A stretch of 64,000 nt of DNA, taken from positions 1-64,000 of the forward strand of contig JAJDJS010000009.1 of assembly GCA_030267325.1 (NCBI GenBank), in the 5' to 3' direction. Made by a program: the position numbers and the translations under genes. The DNA is from Desulfosarcina sp. OttesenSCG-928-A07 (GTDB taxonomy: Bacteria > Desulfobacterota > Desulfobacteria > Desulfobacterales > Desulfosarcinaceae). Below are positions 29,400-39,524 of the stretch, piece after piece (position 1 is the first letter of the stretch; each line of letters starts with the position of its first letter). Below the pieces are notes generated by a model, which ran no database searches, was not told the DNA's origin, and was given only the letters and a program-made list of their open reading frames with translations.

Positions 29400-30533
29400 T
29401 TAAGCCATGGGTTTTCCCAGAACAGCGGCCATCAACGCCGTATCCAGGGTTTCTCCGGCAGCCAGACGACGCCGGTATTCGATGAAATCAATGGTATCCC
29501 GGCCGGTAATTTTTTTGGTATTAAAGGCGCCAAAGCCCAGGAAGGCTTCACCGGACATATTGGCCGCCAGCCAGTGCCGGTTCATCACCTTGGCCTGATC
29601 CCAGAAGAATTTTTTCTTCAGCCGGACGCCCTCAACACTTTTGGTCAGACAGCCCGGGAACAGGTTGGTAAAGGTCCACAGAATCTTGTTCACTTCCGCG
29701 TCCAGCAAGGTAAAGTCCGTCTTGGCGTTCTTGATGGTCTCGCGAGCCGCCTTGGCCGCATCACCGGTCTTGTATTCGCCGTATACCAGCTCGCCGTCCG
29801 CCACATAAGAATCGGTGAAAACGCCCGGGTTGCGGACCCATTTGTCATTGTCGCGAATCACGGGCACGCATTTGGAAATCAGGCCCAGGCGGTACATCTT
29901 GTAGGCGCTCCACATTTCGCAGGACACGCAGTTCCACATGGCCAGTTCCATGGGCAGCATCCAGGGGAGGAAATCCGTGCTGCCGCCATCCGGCGCGCTG
30001 CCGTGTTTGGGGCCGGCCTGACCAAAAATGGCAAGGTCGCTGGAAAGGGTGATATCGCAGGCCATGCCGATTTCCTGGCCGCCGGCCACCCGCATGCCGT
30101 TGACCCGGCAGATGGTGGGTTTCTTGCAGAACAGAATCATATCCACCATGGCGTTGAACAGATCCATGTAGATACCGTATTCATTGGGGCGCTTGGAATA
30201 ATATTCGGAGTATTCCTTGGTATTGCCGCCGGTGCAGAAGGCTTTGTCGCCCATGGCGGTAAACACGCAGGCCACAACGGAGGTGTCCGCAGATGCCCGG
30301 TGAAACCCGGCGATGACGGCCTTAACCATTTCCGTGGTATAGGAGTTGTACTGTGTGGGGTTGTTCAGGGTCACCCATGCGGAATAAAGGCCGTCCACCA
30401 CTTTTCCCTGGGGATCCACAATGGGTTTTTTCTCATAGATCACGCCCGGGGCCTCTTTTGAAAAAATCGATTCATCCCACAGGTGATGGTCTTTCAGGCC
30501 GTTTTCGCGGGGCATCCAACTCAGGTCGCTCAT
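29400..30533 (-). CDS. bamA: 6-oxocyclohex-1-ene-1-carbonyl-CoA hydrolase
   Basis: Crotonase-fold protein with MPRENGLKDHHLW N-term and ITLSSDLAIFGQAGPKHGSAPDGGSTDFLPW, characteristic of BamA/Oah. Confidence 0.93.
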   Translation of the reverse strand: MSDLSWMPRENGLKDHHLWDESIFSKEAPGVIYEKKPIVDPQGKVVDGLYSAWVTLNNPTQYNSYTTEMVKAVIAGFHRASADTSVVACVFTAMGDKAFCTGGNTKEYSEYYSKRPNEYGIYMDLFNAMVDMILFCKKPTICRVNGMRVAGGQEIGMACDITLSSDLAIFGQAGPKHGSAPDGGSTDFLPWMLPMELAMWNCVSCEMWSAYKMYRLGLISKCVPVIRDNDKWVRNPGVFTDSYVADGELVYGEYKTGDAAKAARETIKNAKTDFTLLDAEVNKILWTFTNLFPGCLTKSVEGVRLKKKFFWDQAKVMNRHWLAANMSGEAFLGFGAFNTKKITGRDTIDFIEYRRRLAAGETLDTALMAAVLGKPMA

Positions 30534-30692
30534 TTTTCCTCCTTACTTGTTCATTCAAAGGGCCGGATGTCACCGGCGGTCGTATTTTTACGGTAAACGC
30601 CCGCCATCATCCTTTCCCTCTTCAAATTTCAGGGAGGAGAGGGAAAGGGGTGAGGAGGGCTGAAGATTGCTCAAGACTGTCGTTTTCTTGAA

Positions 30693-31766
30693 TTATGGAA
30701 CCATGATGGGACGCGGGTTGATTTTCCGGGCATGGGCCATCTCAAACACTTCATTGATGGAATCCAGCGGGAAAGTTTTGACAAAGGGTTTGAGATCCAT
30801 CTTTCCGGCCAGGATCAGTTCCACCACCGGCGGGTAATATTTGGGAATGCAGCCCCAGTTGCCCCGCGCCGTGGCATTGAACGCCATGAGGTTGGACAGG
30901 CGGATGTTGACCGTATCCATGGTGAACCCCACCACAGACAGGTGGGCGCCAAAAGTCAGAAGCCCGAAAGCCGTGGTCTGTCCAGGAGCCGTTCCTGATG
31001 TTTCAAAAATTTTCAGATGGGTACGGGAACGACCGGTCTGTTTGGCCACATCGTAGACTTTTTTCCGGAGATCCTTGAAGGGAATTTCTTTGGAGTTGAA
31101 GGTGGCGTCCATGTAGGGGGCAAGACCGTCCAGTTTTTGCTGGTCCACATCAATGGCCACCACCGCCGCGCCAAAACTTTTGGCCAACTGGGCGCCAAAT
31201 CCGCCCACGCCGCCCACGCCGATAAATACCGCCATGTCTTCGGCCTTGAGGTCCGCCTCAACAATGGCCTGATAGGGCGTTGTGATGGCATCGGCCACAA
31301 CGGAAAGTTCGGCCAGGGTAATGCCGGTTGTTCCCGCAGGGTTCATGTTGGCATCCACCGGCACCTTGCAGAGTTGATTCGCCGGCACCAGGATATGGGT
31401 GGCAAATCCGCCCTGGATATCGTTTCCCGGCATTTTCTGGGCAGGGCAGATATTTCCCCGTCCTTCCAGGCAGTCAGGGCATTTGCCGCAGGGCATAACC
31501 GCCGGCACGACTGCCGCACAACCGGCCCAGGATTCGGCGCCGTCGCCCACAGCCTCAATCGTACCGCTGATTTCATGTCCCAAGGTCAGGGGCATTTCGG
31601 ATTTGATGGGCACATTGTCATAAAAAAAGCCCAGATCCGTATGGCAGACACCGCATCCTGCCACCTTCAGCAGAACCTCTCCGGGACCGGGTTTGGGAAT
31701 CGGAGATTCCGTGCGAACCAATGGTTTGTTTCTTTCCACCATCTGCCAGGATACCATCGTTGTCAT
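30693..31766 (-). CDS. bamQ: 6-hydroxycyclohex-1-ene-1-carbonyl-CoA dehydrogenase
   Basis: Zn-dependent MDR (GCGVCHTDLGFFYDNVP, CGKCPDCLEGRGNIC), adjacent to bamA/bamR. Confidence 0.88.
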   Translation of the reverse strand: MTTMVSWQMVERNKPLVRTESPIPKPGPGEVLLKVAGCGVCHTDLGFFYDNVPIKSEMPLTLGHEISGTIEAVGDGAESWAGCAAVVPAVMPCGKCPDCLEGRGNICPAQKMPGNDIQGGFATHILVPANQLCKVPVDANMNPAGTTGITLAELSVVADAITTPYQAIVEADLKAEDMAVFIGVGGVGGFGAQLAKSFGAAVVAIDVDQQKLDGLAPYMDATFNSKEIPFKDLRKKVYDVAKQTGRSRTHLKIFETSGTAPGQTTAFGLLTFGAHLSVVGFTMDTVNIRLSNLMAFNATARGNWGCIPKYYPPVVELILAGKMDLKPFVKTFPLDSINEVFEMAHARKINPRPIMVP

Positions 31767-31819
31767 TATGCGCTCCTTATATGTTTAAAAAAATCGGGTA
31801 AAAAATCGCGAGGCCCAAC

Positions 31820-32590
31820 TTATCGGTTCACCCATACAGCCCGGCGTTTTTCCGCAAAGCTGTTGAGGCCTTCCTGGGTGTCTTCGGTTTTCATCAGCTC
31901 GTTCAGGAACATGTCATTGACGCTCTTCATGGCCGCATCGGGCGTCATGTTCAAATGACGGTTCACGGCTTGTTTGTTGAGCCGGATGATGAGCGGGCTG
32001 CACTGGCAGATTTCTTTGATCAGAGCGGCAATCCCGGCGTCAAAGGCATCGGCCTCAAAAAGATCGGCCAGAAGCCCCATCCGGAACATGGCCTCGGCCG
32101 TATACCGGCGGCCGGTGGTGCAGATTTCAACGGCTTTGGCCGGGCCCACCAAGTGCGGCAGACGTACCGCAGCATAGGGCGGAAAAAATCCCAATTTAAT
32201 TTCCGGCTGGCCGAAAACAGCGGCAGTGGAGCCCACCACCATGTCGCAGGCAATAGCCACTTCCATGCCGCCGCCAAGGCAGGCGCCGTGAACCGCTGCA
32301 ATGGTGGGAACAGCCATGTTCTCAATCTGTTTCAACAAAAGATCAAACACGCGGATCATCTCCGGTGCAAGCTCGGGGCTGTGATCGCCCACTTCAACAC
32401 CCGCGCACCAGCTGGCCCCTTTTCCGGAAATCACAAGGCATTTGAGATCCTTATCCTTGTCCAGATCCGCCAAAAGCTGTGTCAGCTCCTGCATCATATC
32501 AATATTGAACACGTTATGTTTTGGGCGATTCAGAACAATTTTGGCAACCCCATCTTCTTTGGTCAGTTCGTGAAAACGAAAGTCCGTCAT
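31820..32590 (-). CDS. bamR: cyclohexa-1,5-dienecarbonyl-CoA hydratase
   Basis: Enoyl-CoA hydratase family (GACLGGGMEVAIACDMVVGSTAAVFGQPEIKLGFFPP), adjacent to bamQ/bamA. Confidence 0.87.
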   Translation of the reverse strand: MTDFRFHELTKEDGVAKIVLNRPKHNVFNIDMMQELTQLLADLDKDKDLKCLVISGKGASWCAGVEVGDHSPELAPEMIRVFDLLLKQIENMAVPTIAAVHGACLGGGMEVAIACDMVVGSTAAVFGQPEIKLGFFPPYAAVRLPHLVGPAKAVEICTTGRRYTAEAMFRMGLLADLFEADAFDAGIAALIKEICQCSPLIIRLNKQAVNRHLNMTPDAAMKSVNDMFLNELMKTEDTQEGLNSFAEKRRAVWVNR

Positions 32591-32983
32591 AACTTTTCCC
32601 CTTTGTTCGGTGATAGTGGATGCAGCGCCCCGTTCAGAAAAATGCACGGAACCAGTGAGAAATCCGCTATAAATTGAATCTCCTCACAAAGGATCCAGAT
32701 AGTCGAACACTGGCGCGCATATCATTGAAGACGGCAACCGCTCGCAACAAACGGTTCACGTTGAGATTTTTCATCGGGATTTAAAAAAGTCATATTAAAG
32801 CGTCCATGTAGCTATATAGAAGCTAAAACCGCTTGTCAACGGCAAAACCTTGCAAAATAACTTCTGATCAATCTCTGATTGAACTTTATTGCATACAAAA
32901 TTGTTCTCAGAAAGAAACGGAAAGACTCACACAGATACGGGGAAAAGACTCAGAAAGGCGAAAAACAGTATGCTTCCATAAGG

Positions 32984-33316
32984 TCAGCGGGGATACTCAC
33001 CCCGTGCGTAGACATGATCGTAACAATAGGACTCATACTCCAGATCCGGCGGCGCATCGGCAGACGTCTCGGTTGTCCGTTGTTTTTCCAGGTGGCGCAT
33101 CCACAGGTTCTTGGCATGGGCATACAGCACATCCTGAAGAATATCCGGAGAGTCATTCACTTCGGGATTTTGTTTCAGAAACAGAACCGCGCCGTCGATG
33201 ACCGCCTTGACATTGCGGACATATTCAGTGGCATCCATCCGGTAATCGGCAGAAAGACCCATAAATTTTTCCAGGGTTGATTTTGCGGTTCCCTCAATGG
33301 CGTCAATGCAGTTCAT
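32984..33316 (-). CDS. small hypothetical protein
   Basis: 110 aa ORF with plausible composition. Confidence 0.45.
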   Translation of the reverse strand: MNCIDAIEGTAKSTLEKFMGLSADYRMDATEYVRNVKAVIDGAVLFLKQNPEVNDSPDILQDVLYAHAKNLWMRHLEKQRTTETSADAPPDLEYESYCYDHVYARGEYPR

Positions 33317-33382
33317 AACCGGTACCCGTTCTTTTCTGCTGATAACAAAATAAGGGATTGCGTCCGCGCAAACAGCGGGCCT

Positions 33383-34453
33383 TTATCGCGGGCAGGCGGT
33401 GGCCAGAACCATGGCCCGTCGAGGCGCAGGATAGCCTTCAATGGTTTTTTCCGGATCACGCTTGTCCAGAACATCTTCCAGGCTGAAGGTGTCAATCCAG
33501 TCTGTCTTCCGTTGTTCCCGCGATGTGGTCTTTGAAATATTCACGCACCGGATATTTTCGAATCCGCAACGGGCCAGCCAGTTGAACAGGCAGGCACATG
33601 TAGGGATGAAAAACACATTCCGCATCCCCGCATACCGGGTTCGGGGAAAAAAGACGGTGCTGTCATCCCCTTCCACAATAAGGGTTTCCAAAACCAGTTG
33701 CCCGCCCGGAATTAAAAGCGGATGGAGTTGGTGCAGGGTATCCAGGGGAGAACGCCGATGATAGAGAATTCCCATACATAAAACCGTATCAAAACACCAG
33801 CGCATTTCCGGCAGGTCTTCCACCCCCAGGGGAAGGCAGCAGACGTTCGGAAGGGCCAGATAACGGGAAAGCCCCAGAAACTGGCCATAATAGGTCAGAT
33901 ACGGCTCAATGCCCAGCGCCATCGCCGGTTTCTGGTGCGCCATGCGAAACAGATAATACCCGCAACTGGAACCGATATCCAGCACCCGGCGGCCTTCCTG
34001 GGAGGGCAGATGAGCGGCAAGGCGGTCCCATTTGAGGGAGCTGTCCCATTCACTGTCCACATCAATGCCGAAAATTTCAAAAGGGCCTTTCCGCCAGGGT
34101 TTAAGGGCCTTCAGGGCGATTTCCAGACGGGCGGCGACAGATGGCTCAAGATCCGCTGGCGTGCCGATCCGAACGGCGGACCGGCTCAGATCCACAGATG
34201 AAGGGGTCAGGTCAGGCAGGGTCTCCAGTACCTGACTCAGGCTTCGGCCTTTTTTGCTGGTCTGAAAAAATTCAACCTCACGGGCGTGGGCCTTCTGTTT
34301 CAGTTCCGGAAACCAGGGGGAAAGGACCGCATCATGAGCCAAGATATTCATGCGGGCATGGGGCCCGTGATCAGTCTCAGCATCGGCCCGGCCATGGGCA
34401 TCACCGGGCGGGTCTTTTATTTTCGACAGATCCATGCACAGAAATTGAACCAT
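33383..34453 (-). CDS. cmoB: tRNA U34 carboxymethyltransferase CmoB
   Basis: DSEWDSSLKWDRLAAHLPSQEGRRVLDIGSSCGYYLFRMAHQKPAMALGIEPYLTYYGQF. Confidence 0.93.
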   Translation of the reverse strand: MVQFLCMDLSKIKDPPGDAHGRADAETDHGPHARMNILAHDAVLSPWFPELKQKAHAREVEFFQTSKKGRSLSQVLETLPDLTPSSVDLSRSAVRIGTPADLEPSVAARLEIALKALKPWRKGPFEIFGIDVDSEWDSSLKWDRLAAHLPSQEGRRVLDIGSSCGYYLFRMAHQKPAMALGIEPYLTYYGQFLGLSRYLALPNVCCLPLGVEDLPEMRWCFDTVLCMGILYHRRSPLDTLHQLHPLLIPGGQLVLETLIVEGDDSTVFFPRTRYAGMRNVFFIPTCACLFNWLARCGFENIRCVNISKTTSREQRKTDWIDTFSLEDVLDKRDPEKTIEGYPAPRRAMVLATACPR

Positions 34454-35142
34454 TTGAGAAAGGCGTCAACAGCAGAAAATCCGCATTGCTGCATCCGGTC
34501 TTCATGGCGGGAAACGGTTTCCGGAATCAGGATCTTTTCCAGCGCTTCCCGTTTCTGGCTGATTTCCAGCTCGCTGTATCCATTTTCCCGTTTGAACCGG
34601 TAATAAAATTCGGTCTGCAGATCCGAAAACCCTGCATCAGCATGGACGGTTTTTTCCGACAAGAGCAAAATGCCGCCGGGAAGCAGTGCCTTGTAAATGC
34701 GACGGAGCAGGGCATCCCGGTCTTCCGGCGGGATAAACTGCAGGGTGAAATTGACCACAACAGCAAAGGCCCGGTCCATCTTGATCCCACGGATATCCGC
34801 TTCCTGGAGCGTGACGCGGTCCGGGTCCGGGCTGGCGCCCAGCCGCGTTTCAAAAACATCCAGCATGGGCCGGGAGGTATCCACCGCCACCACCTGGATG
34901 TCACTGTCCGGCATGCGGGACAAAAGCGTCAGGACCAGGGTGCCGGTGGAACATCCAAGATCATACAGCCGCATGCCCGGACGGTAAAATCGCTGGATCA
35001 ATCGCGCCTGGTGATGGATGAGCGCTTCGTAAAAAGGAATGGAACGGCGGATCATGTTGTCAAACACACGGGCCACGGCCGCGTCAAAGACAAACGGCGA
35101 AACAGGATGCTGCGGCGTGCGATAAATATGATCTTCCGGCAT
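34417..35142 (-). CDS. cmoA: carboxy-S-adenosyl-L-methionine synthase CmoA
   Basis: FDAAVARVFDNMIRRSIPFYEALIHHQARLIQRFYRPGMRLYDLGCSTGT; start MPEDHIYRTP. Confidence 0.93.
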   Translation of the reverse strand: MPEDHIYRTPQHPVSPFVFDAAVARVFDNMIRRSIPFYEALIHHQARLIQRFYRPGMRLYDLGCSTGTLVLTLLSRMPDSDIQVVAVDTSRPMLDVFETRLGASPDPDRVTLQEADIRGIKMDRAFAVVVNFTLQFIPPEDRDALLRRIYKALLPGGILLLSEKTVHADAGFSDLQTEFYYRFKRENGYSELEISQKREALEKILIPETVSRHEDRMQQCGFSAVDAFLKWFNFCAWICRK

Positions 35143-35159
35143 TTTTTCCGACTTTCGCT

Positions 35160-35435
35160 CAGGACGGTTTCCCCAAAAGGGGCCCTGGGGCTCATGCAGG
35201 TCATGCCCAAGAATCTCGTGGACGTTCAGGTAAAGGACGGTTAAAGCGGTTTGATGACGAACTTTTCCTAGCCCTGGCAACGTACAATGCCGGTCCCGGA
35301 ATGGTCCAGGCCTACCAGGGGGTCCCGCCTTTCCGGGAAACCCGGACCTATATCAAAAACGTGGCCGAATATAGGGAAAAATACCGGGAGGCGGTAACCT
35401 CCGGCATTATCCGGATCTTTCCGGAGATACAGCGG
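35160..35435 (+). pseudogene. remnant of a lytic transglycosylase (SLT) domain, frameshifted/deleted
   Basis: Frame A: RTVSPKGALGLMQVMPKNLVDVQVKDG*; frame B: LKRFDDELFLALATYNAGPGMVQAYQGVPPFRETRTYIKNVAEYREKYR. Both are SLT signature blocks. Confidence 0.75.
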
Positions 35436-35440
35436 TCGTA

Positions 35441-35860
35441 TCAGAGCAGTTCCTTGTCTTCAAAATCATCACCCATATCGCTTTCAAGCAGATCGTCCAC
35501 ATCCATGGCCTCGTCTTCATCCGTATCCGGGTCCGCGTCAACCAAGAGATCCTCATCCAGGCGCTCAAACATTTCCCGCTCTTCGAAAAAGAGTTCCGCA
35601 GAAGGATTGGCCCCGGGCTGGAACATGTCCATAACCGCATCGGCAATGCGCTCAATATAGATTCCCGGCGGGTACATATTGTTGGTGCGAAGGGCCTGTG
35701 TCAGGGCGCTGCGATCTTTTTCCATGACCTTCCGGAGGGCGTCGGCATCATAGGTTTCTTCACAGAGAAGGGAGAGCATCTCCTTGTCCAGTTCCGCATA
35801 TTCCTGGATGCGGAGCTGGTTGCTTGCATCATCCAGCAGGACCACATATTTTTGTTTCAT
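35441..35860 (-). CDS. acidic hypothetical protein
   Basis: Start MKQKYVVLLDDASNQLRIQEYAELDKE; C-term very rich in Asp/Glu. Confidence 0.6.
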   Translation of the reverse strand: MKQKYVVLLDDASNQLRIQEYAELDKEMLSLLCEETYDADALRKVMEKDRSALTQALRTNNMYPPGIYIERIADAVMDMFQPGANPSAELFFEEREMFERLDEDLLVDADPDTDEDEAMDVDDLLESDMGDDFEDKELL

Positions 35861-36321
35861 TGAAAAACATCCTCCAAAAGACGTATGGGTTGTCATTGCA
35901 GGTGCGGAGGATCATCATAAAACACCTTTCATGTCAATACGCATTCAACCCTATAAACATATCACATCAAAATCTTTTTCCAGGTTTTTTCGGACAGCCG
36001 ACCCGATCCTCACAACGGGTCTGCTGCACCTGAAGTCCAAAGAACCTGTTTCCTTATGATTTATTTGACAAAACCATTGAAATCTGAGTGTATGGCGGCC
36101 GTGCTTTCAATAGTGTCACCCTGAATTTTTTGTAACGGTTTGAAACTATTTGCTATCTGCAACCTGCAGGATTTATTTTTTATAATAAATTCAAATCAGT
36201 ATACATCTTGAAGTGACGCTGACGAGGGGGACTTTCACCGGTTTCAGCATTCTTATCAACCCTCAACCGGTTCAGGTGGTGGGTTCCTCCGAATACTGCC
36301 TGACCACTCACAGGGTTTTGT

Positions 36322-36690
36322 ATGGACGAAAAGGATATCGCATATTTCCGAAATGTTCTTCAGTCTGAACTCAATGTTCTGCTTCAAAAGGCCGGTACAG
36401 CGGTAGGGGAGCTTTTGGGAACGGCATCCACCAGCGCGGCGGATCCCCTGGATCGGGCCACAGAAGAATTATCCCGAAGCAATCAACTCCGCATGCGGGA
36501 TCGGGAAAGCCGGCTCATCGGAAAAATCAGAAAATGTCTCCAGGCCATTGAAGATGGCACCTATGGCATTTGCGAGACCTGTGAAGAGCCCATCAGTATA
36601 GCTCGGCTCAAGGCCAGACCGGTTACCAGTTATTGTATTTCCTGCAAAACGAAACAGGAAGCTTTCGAACGGGTAACCGGGGCGTCCTAG
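36322..36690 (+). CDS. dksA: DksA/TraR-type C4 zinc-finger protein
   Basis: IRKCLQAIEDGTYGICETCEEPISIARLKARPVTSYCISCK. Confidence 0.9.
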   Translation: MDEKDIAYFRNVLQSELNVLLQKAGTAVGELLGTASTSAADPLDRATEELSRSNQLRMRDRESRLIGKIRKCLQAIEDGTYGICETCEEPISIARLKARPVTSYCISCKTKQEAFERVTGAS

Positions 36691-36708
36691 CCGCCCAGAA
36701 AGGTCCTG

Positions 36709-38769
36709 ATGACACCTGATTTTCGCTCTCTTTATACCCACGGTTTTATCCGTGCCGCTGTCTGTACGCCCCGCCTTAAAGTGGCCGATCCCCTGTACAA
36801 TGTGGGAGAGACCCTTTCCATGGCGCAACAGGCTTCGGACATGAAAGCCACAGTGGCCCTTTTTCCGGAACTGGGGATTTCCGCCTATTCCAATGATGAC
36901 CTGTTCCATCAGGATGCGCTGCTGGATGCCACGCTTGCCGCCATCGGCCGGCTTCTGGAAGAAAGCCGCCGCCTCTTTCCCGTAATCATTGTGGGCGCGC
37001 CCCTTCGCCTGGAAAACCGGTTGTTCAACTGCGGTATCGTCCTGTATCGCGGCCAGATACTGGGCATCGTCCCCAAATCGTATATCCCCAGCTATCGCGA
37101 ATTTTATGAAAAAAGACAGTTTTCAGCGGCCCGCGCAGCCATCGGCCAAACCCTAAACATTCTGGACCAGACCGTTCCCTTTGGAAACGATCTCCTGTTT
37201 GAAGCCACCAATATCGCGCACTTTATTTTCCACGCCGAAATTTGCGAGGATGCCTGGACGCCCATCCCGCCCAGCGCCTATGCAGCCCTTTCCGGCGCCA
37301 CCGTCCTTTTCAACCTGTCGGCCAGCAACATCACCATCGGAAAGGCAGATTTCCGCCGAAACCTGTGCGCCATGCGGTCCACCACCTTTTTGGCAGCCTA
37401 TGTGTATTCCGGCGCCGGAAGGGGAGAATCCACCACAGACCTGGCTTGGGACGGCCATTCCCTGATTTATGAAAACGGCGTGTGTCTGGCTGAATCTGAC
37501 CGGTTTTCAAAAGACCCGCAAATAATTGTGTCGGATATTGATCTGGTCTGCATGGCCCAGGAACGGATGCGCATGACCAGTTTCAACGATTCCGTATCGG
37601 ATCACATGGACCAGGTGCGTCGAATGCGGCGGGTTGAATTTGCGTTCCGTATACCAGATGGACCGGTTCCCCTGGTTCGTCCCGTCGAACGCTTTCCCTT
37701 TGTGCCGGCAACCCCCGAGGAGCTGGATACCCGCTGTTTTGAGGCCTGCCACATCCAGGTTCAGGGTCTGGTGAAACGGCTGGAAAGTTCGGGGATCCGG
37801 AAAGTTGTGGTGGGGGTATCCGGCGGTCTGGATTCCACCCAGGCCCTGATGGTGGCGGTCCGTGCCATGGACCAACTGAACCTGCCGCGCACCCATATTT
37901 TGGGGTTTACGATGCCGGGTTTTGCCACCAGTGACACCACCCTTGAAAATGCCAGAGGGCTCATGGGGGCCTTGGGGATAACAGTGGGTGAAATCGACAT
38001 CCGGCCCACCAGCTTAAAAATCCTGCAAAACATCGGCCACCCCTGCGCAAAAGGCGAAAAAACCTATGATGTGACCTTTGAAAATGTTCAGGCCGGTGAT
38101 CGCACCGCCCACCTGTTCCGGCTGGCCAACGCCCACAATGCACTGGTGCTGGGAACCGGCGATCTGAGCGAGCTGGCCCTGGGCTGGTGCACATACGGCG
38201 TCGGGGACCATATGTCCCACTACAATGTCAACGCGTCGGTCCCCAAAACCCTGATTCAGCACCTGATCTGCTGGACCATCCGGACAGGCCAATGTGACGG
38301 CCGGACATCTGCCATTTTGCAGTCCATTGTGGATACGGAAATTTCACCCGAGCTCATTCCCGGCGATGACCCGGATCAAAAAGCGCCGAGCCAGCGGACA
38401 GAAGCGGTCATCGGCCCTTACGCGCTTCAGGATTTCAATCTGTACTATATCACCCGGTTCGGATTCCGCCCCAGCCGGGTCGCCTTTCTGGCGCTTTCGG
38501 CCTGGGGCGACAAAGCCAAAGGGATCTGGCCGCCGTCCATTCCCGCGGAAAAACGGGAGTCCTACGATCTTGCCACCATCAAAAAATGGCTTTCGCTGTT
38601 TTTGTACCGATTTTTCGAAATCAGCCAGTTCAAGCGGTCCTGTGCGCCCAATGGGCCCAAAGTGGGATCCGGCGGGTCTTTGTCGCCCCGTGGAGACTGG
38701 CGGGCGCCCAGTGATGCGGTGGCCGCACCGTGGCTGGATGAACTGAGTGCCCATGTGCCGGATGAATAG
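36709..38769 (+). CDS. nadE: glutamine-dependent NAD+ synthase
   Basis: N-terminal nitrilase domain, [49 protein letters not shown]. Confidence 0.95.
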   Translation: MTPDFRSLYTHGFIRAAVCTPRLKVADPLYNVGETLSMAQQASDMKATVALFPELGISAYSNDDLFHQDALLDATLAAIGRLLEESRRLFPVIIVGAPLRLENRLFNCGIVLYRGQILGIVPKSYIPSYREFYEKRQFSAARAAIGQTLNILDQTVPFGNDLLFEATNIAHFIFHAEICEDAWTPIPPSAYAALSGATVLFNLSASNITIGKADFRRNLCAMRSTTFLAAYVYSGAGRGESTTDLAWDGHSLIYENGVCLAESDRFSKDPQIIVSDIDLVCMAQERMRMTSFNDSVSDHMDQVRRMRRVEFAFRIPDGPVPLVRPVERFPFVPATPEELDTRCFEACHIQVQGLVKRLESSGIRKVVVGVSGGLDSTQALMVAVRAMDQLNLPRTHILGFTMPGFATSDTTLENARGLMGALGITVGEIDIRPTSLKILQNIGHPCAKGEKTYDVTFENVQAGDRTAHLFRLANAHNALVLGTGDLSELALGWCTYGVGDHMSHYNVNASVPKTLIQHLICWTIRTGQCDGRTSAILQSIVDTEISPELIPGDDPDQKAPSQRTEAVIGPYALQDFNLYYITRFGFRPSRVAFLALSAWGDKAKGIWPPSIPAEKRESYDLATIKKWLSLFLYRFFEISQFKRSCAPNGPKVGSGGSLSPRGDWRAPSDAVAAPWLDELSAHVPDE

Positions 38770-38795
38770 GGGTATTGAAGGAGATGGCGCGATGA

Positions 38796-39524
38796 TTAGG
38801 CCAATTGAAGTTCAAGCCTGTGTTTGATCTTTTGCCAGTCTGGACAAATCGCATTGAGAAGCGCGTAAAATTCGGGGCCGTGATTGCGATACTTCATGTG
38901 GCACAGCTCGTGTGTCACCACATAATCAATGCATTCCCTGGGTGCCTGGACTAAATTCGAATTGAGGGTAAGCCTGCCTTTGTCCGAAAGACTTCCCCAT
39001 CTTTTTTGCATTCTCCGGATCGCTGTTTTCGGTTTTTGGCTGCCCGGGCTTTTAAATTTTTGCCAGCAGCGCTCCAGGCTCTCTTCAAACTGAAGCCGGG
39101 CTTTTTCCAGATACCATTGGTCCAGAAGGGCTTTTGCCTTTTTCGGAGCAGCAGAAGTGCAGCAGGTAACATGAAAAAAACCGCGAGACAGCTTGACGGA
39201 ATTTTCCGCGCCGTCCGTGATTTTCAGACGATACCGCTTGCCGAGATACAGGTGGGTTTCGCCACTGACATAAGACCGGGCAGGCGTTCTGGGATAAAAT
39301 TGTCTGAAATAATGCTGCTGCCTGAGAATCCAGCCGGCGCGCTTTCGTATTTTCTTTTCAACGGATGCGATATCAGACTGAAAAGGCGCCTTGACAATAA
39401 CGGCGCCATCCGGATGCACGGCAATCTCCATGGTTTTCCGCTCACAGTAAAAAAGGCGGTAAGAAATGCTTTCCTGCCCATAAATCACAAGACCCTTATC
39501 ACCGGCAACCGATCCGGCCATCAT
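38796..39524 (-). CDS. YgjP-like (DUF45) metallopeptidase
   Basis: VTHELCHMKYRNHGPEFYALL; ATGA-type overlap with hsdR end. Confidence 0.9.
   Translation of the reverse strand: MMAGSVAGDKGLVIYGQESISYRLFYCERKTMEIAVHPDGAVIVKAPFQSDIASVEKKIRKRAGWILRQQHYFRQFYPRTPARSYVSGETHLYLGKRYRLKITDGAENSVKLSRGFFHVTCCTSAAPKKAKALLDQWYLEKARLQFEESLERCWQKFKSPGSQKPKTAIRRMQKRWGSLSDKGRLTLNSNLVQAPRECIDYVVTHELCHMKYRNHGPEFYALLNAICPDWQKIKHRLELQLA

Noticed and set aside
27236-30461. Long plus-strand ORFs (27236-28306, 29346-30461)
   Set aside because: Antisense to thiolase and bamA genes; no recognisable motifs
30611-30648. CCTTTCCCTC..GAGGGAAAGG inverted repeat between bamQ and bamA as a terminator
   Set aside because: 10-bp stem but long 18-nt loop and no U-tract; function unclear
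34141-35244. 367 aa plus-strand ORF as a gene
   Set aside because: Mostly antisense to cmoA/cmoB; only its last ~25 aa are meaningful, as part of the SLT fossil
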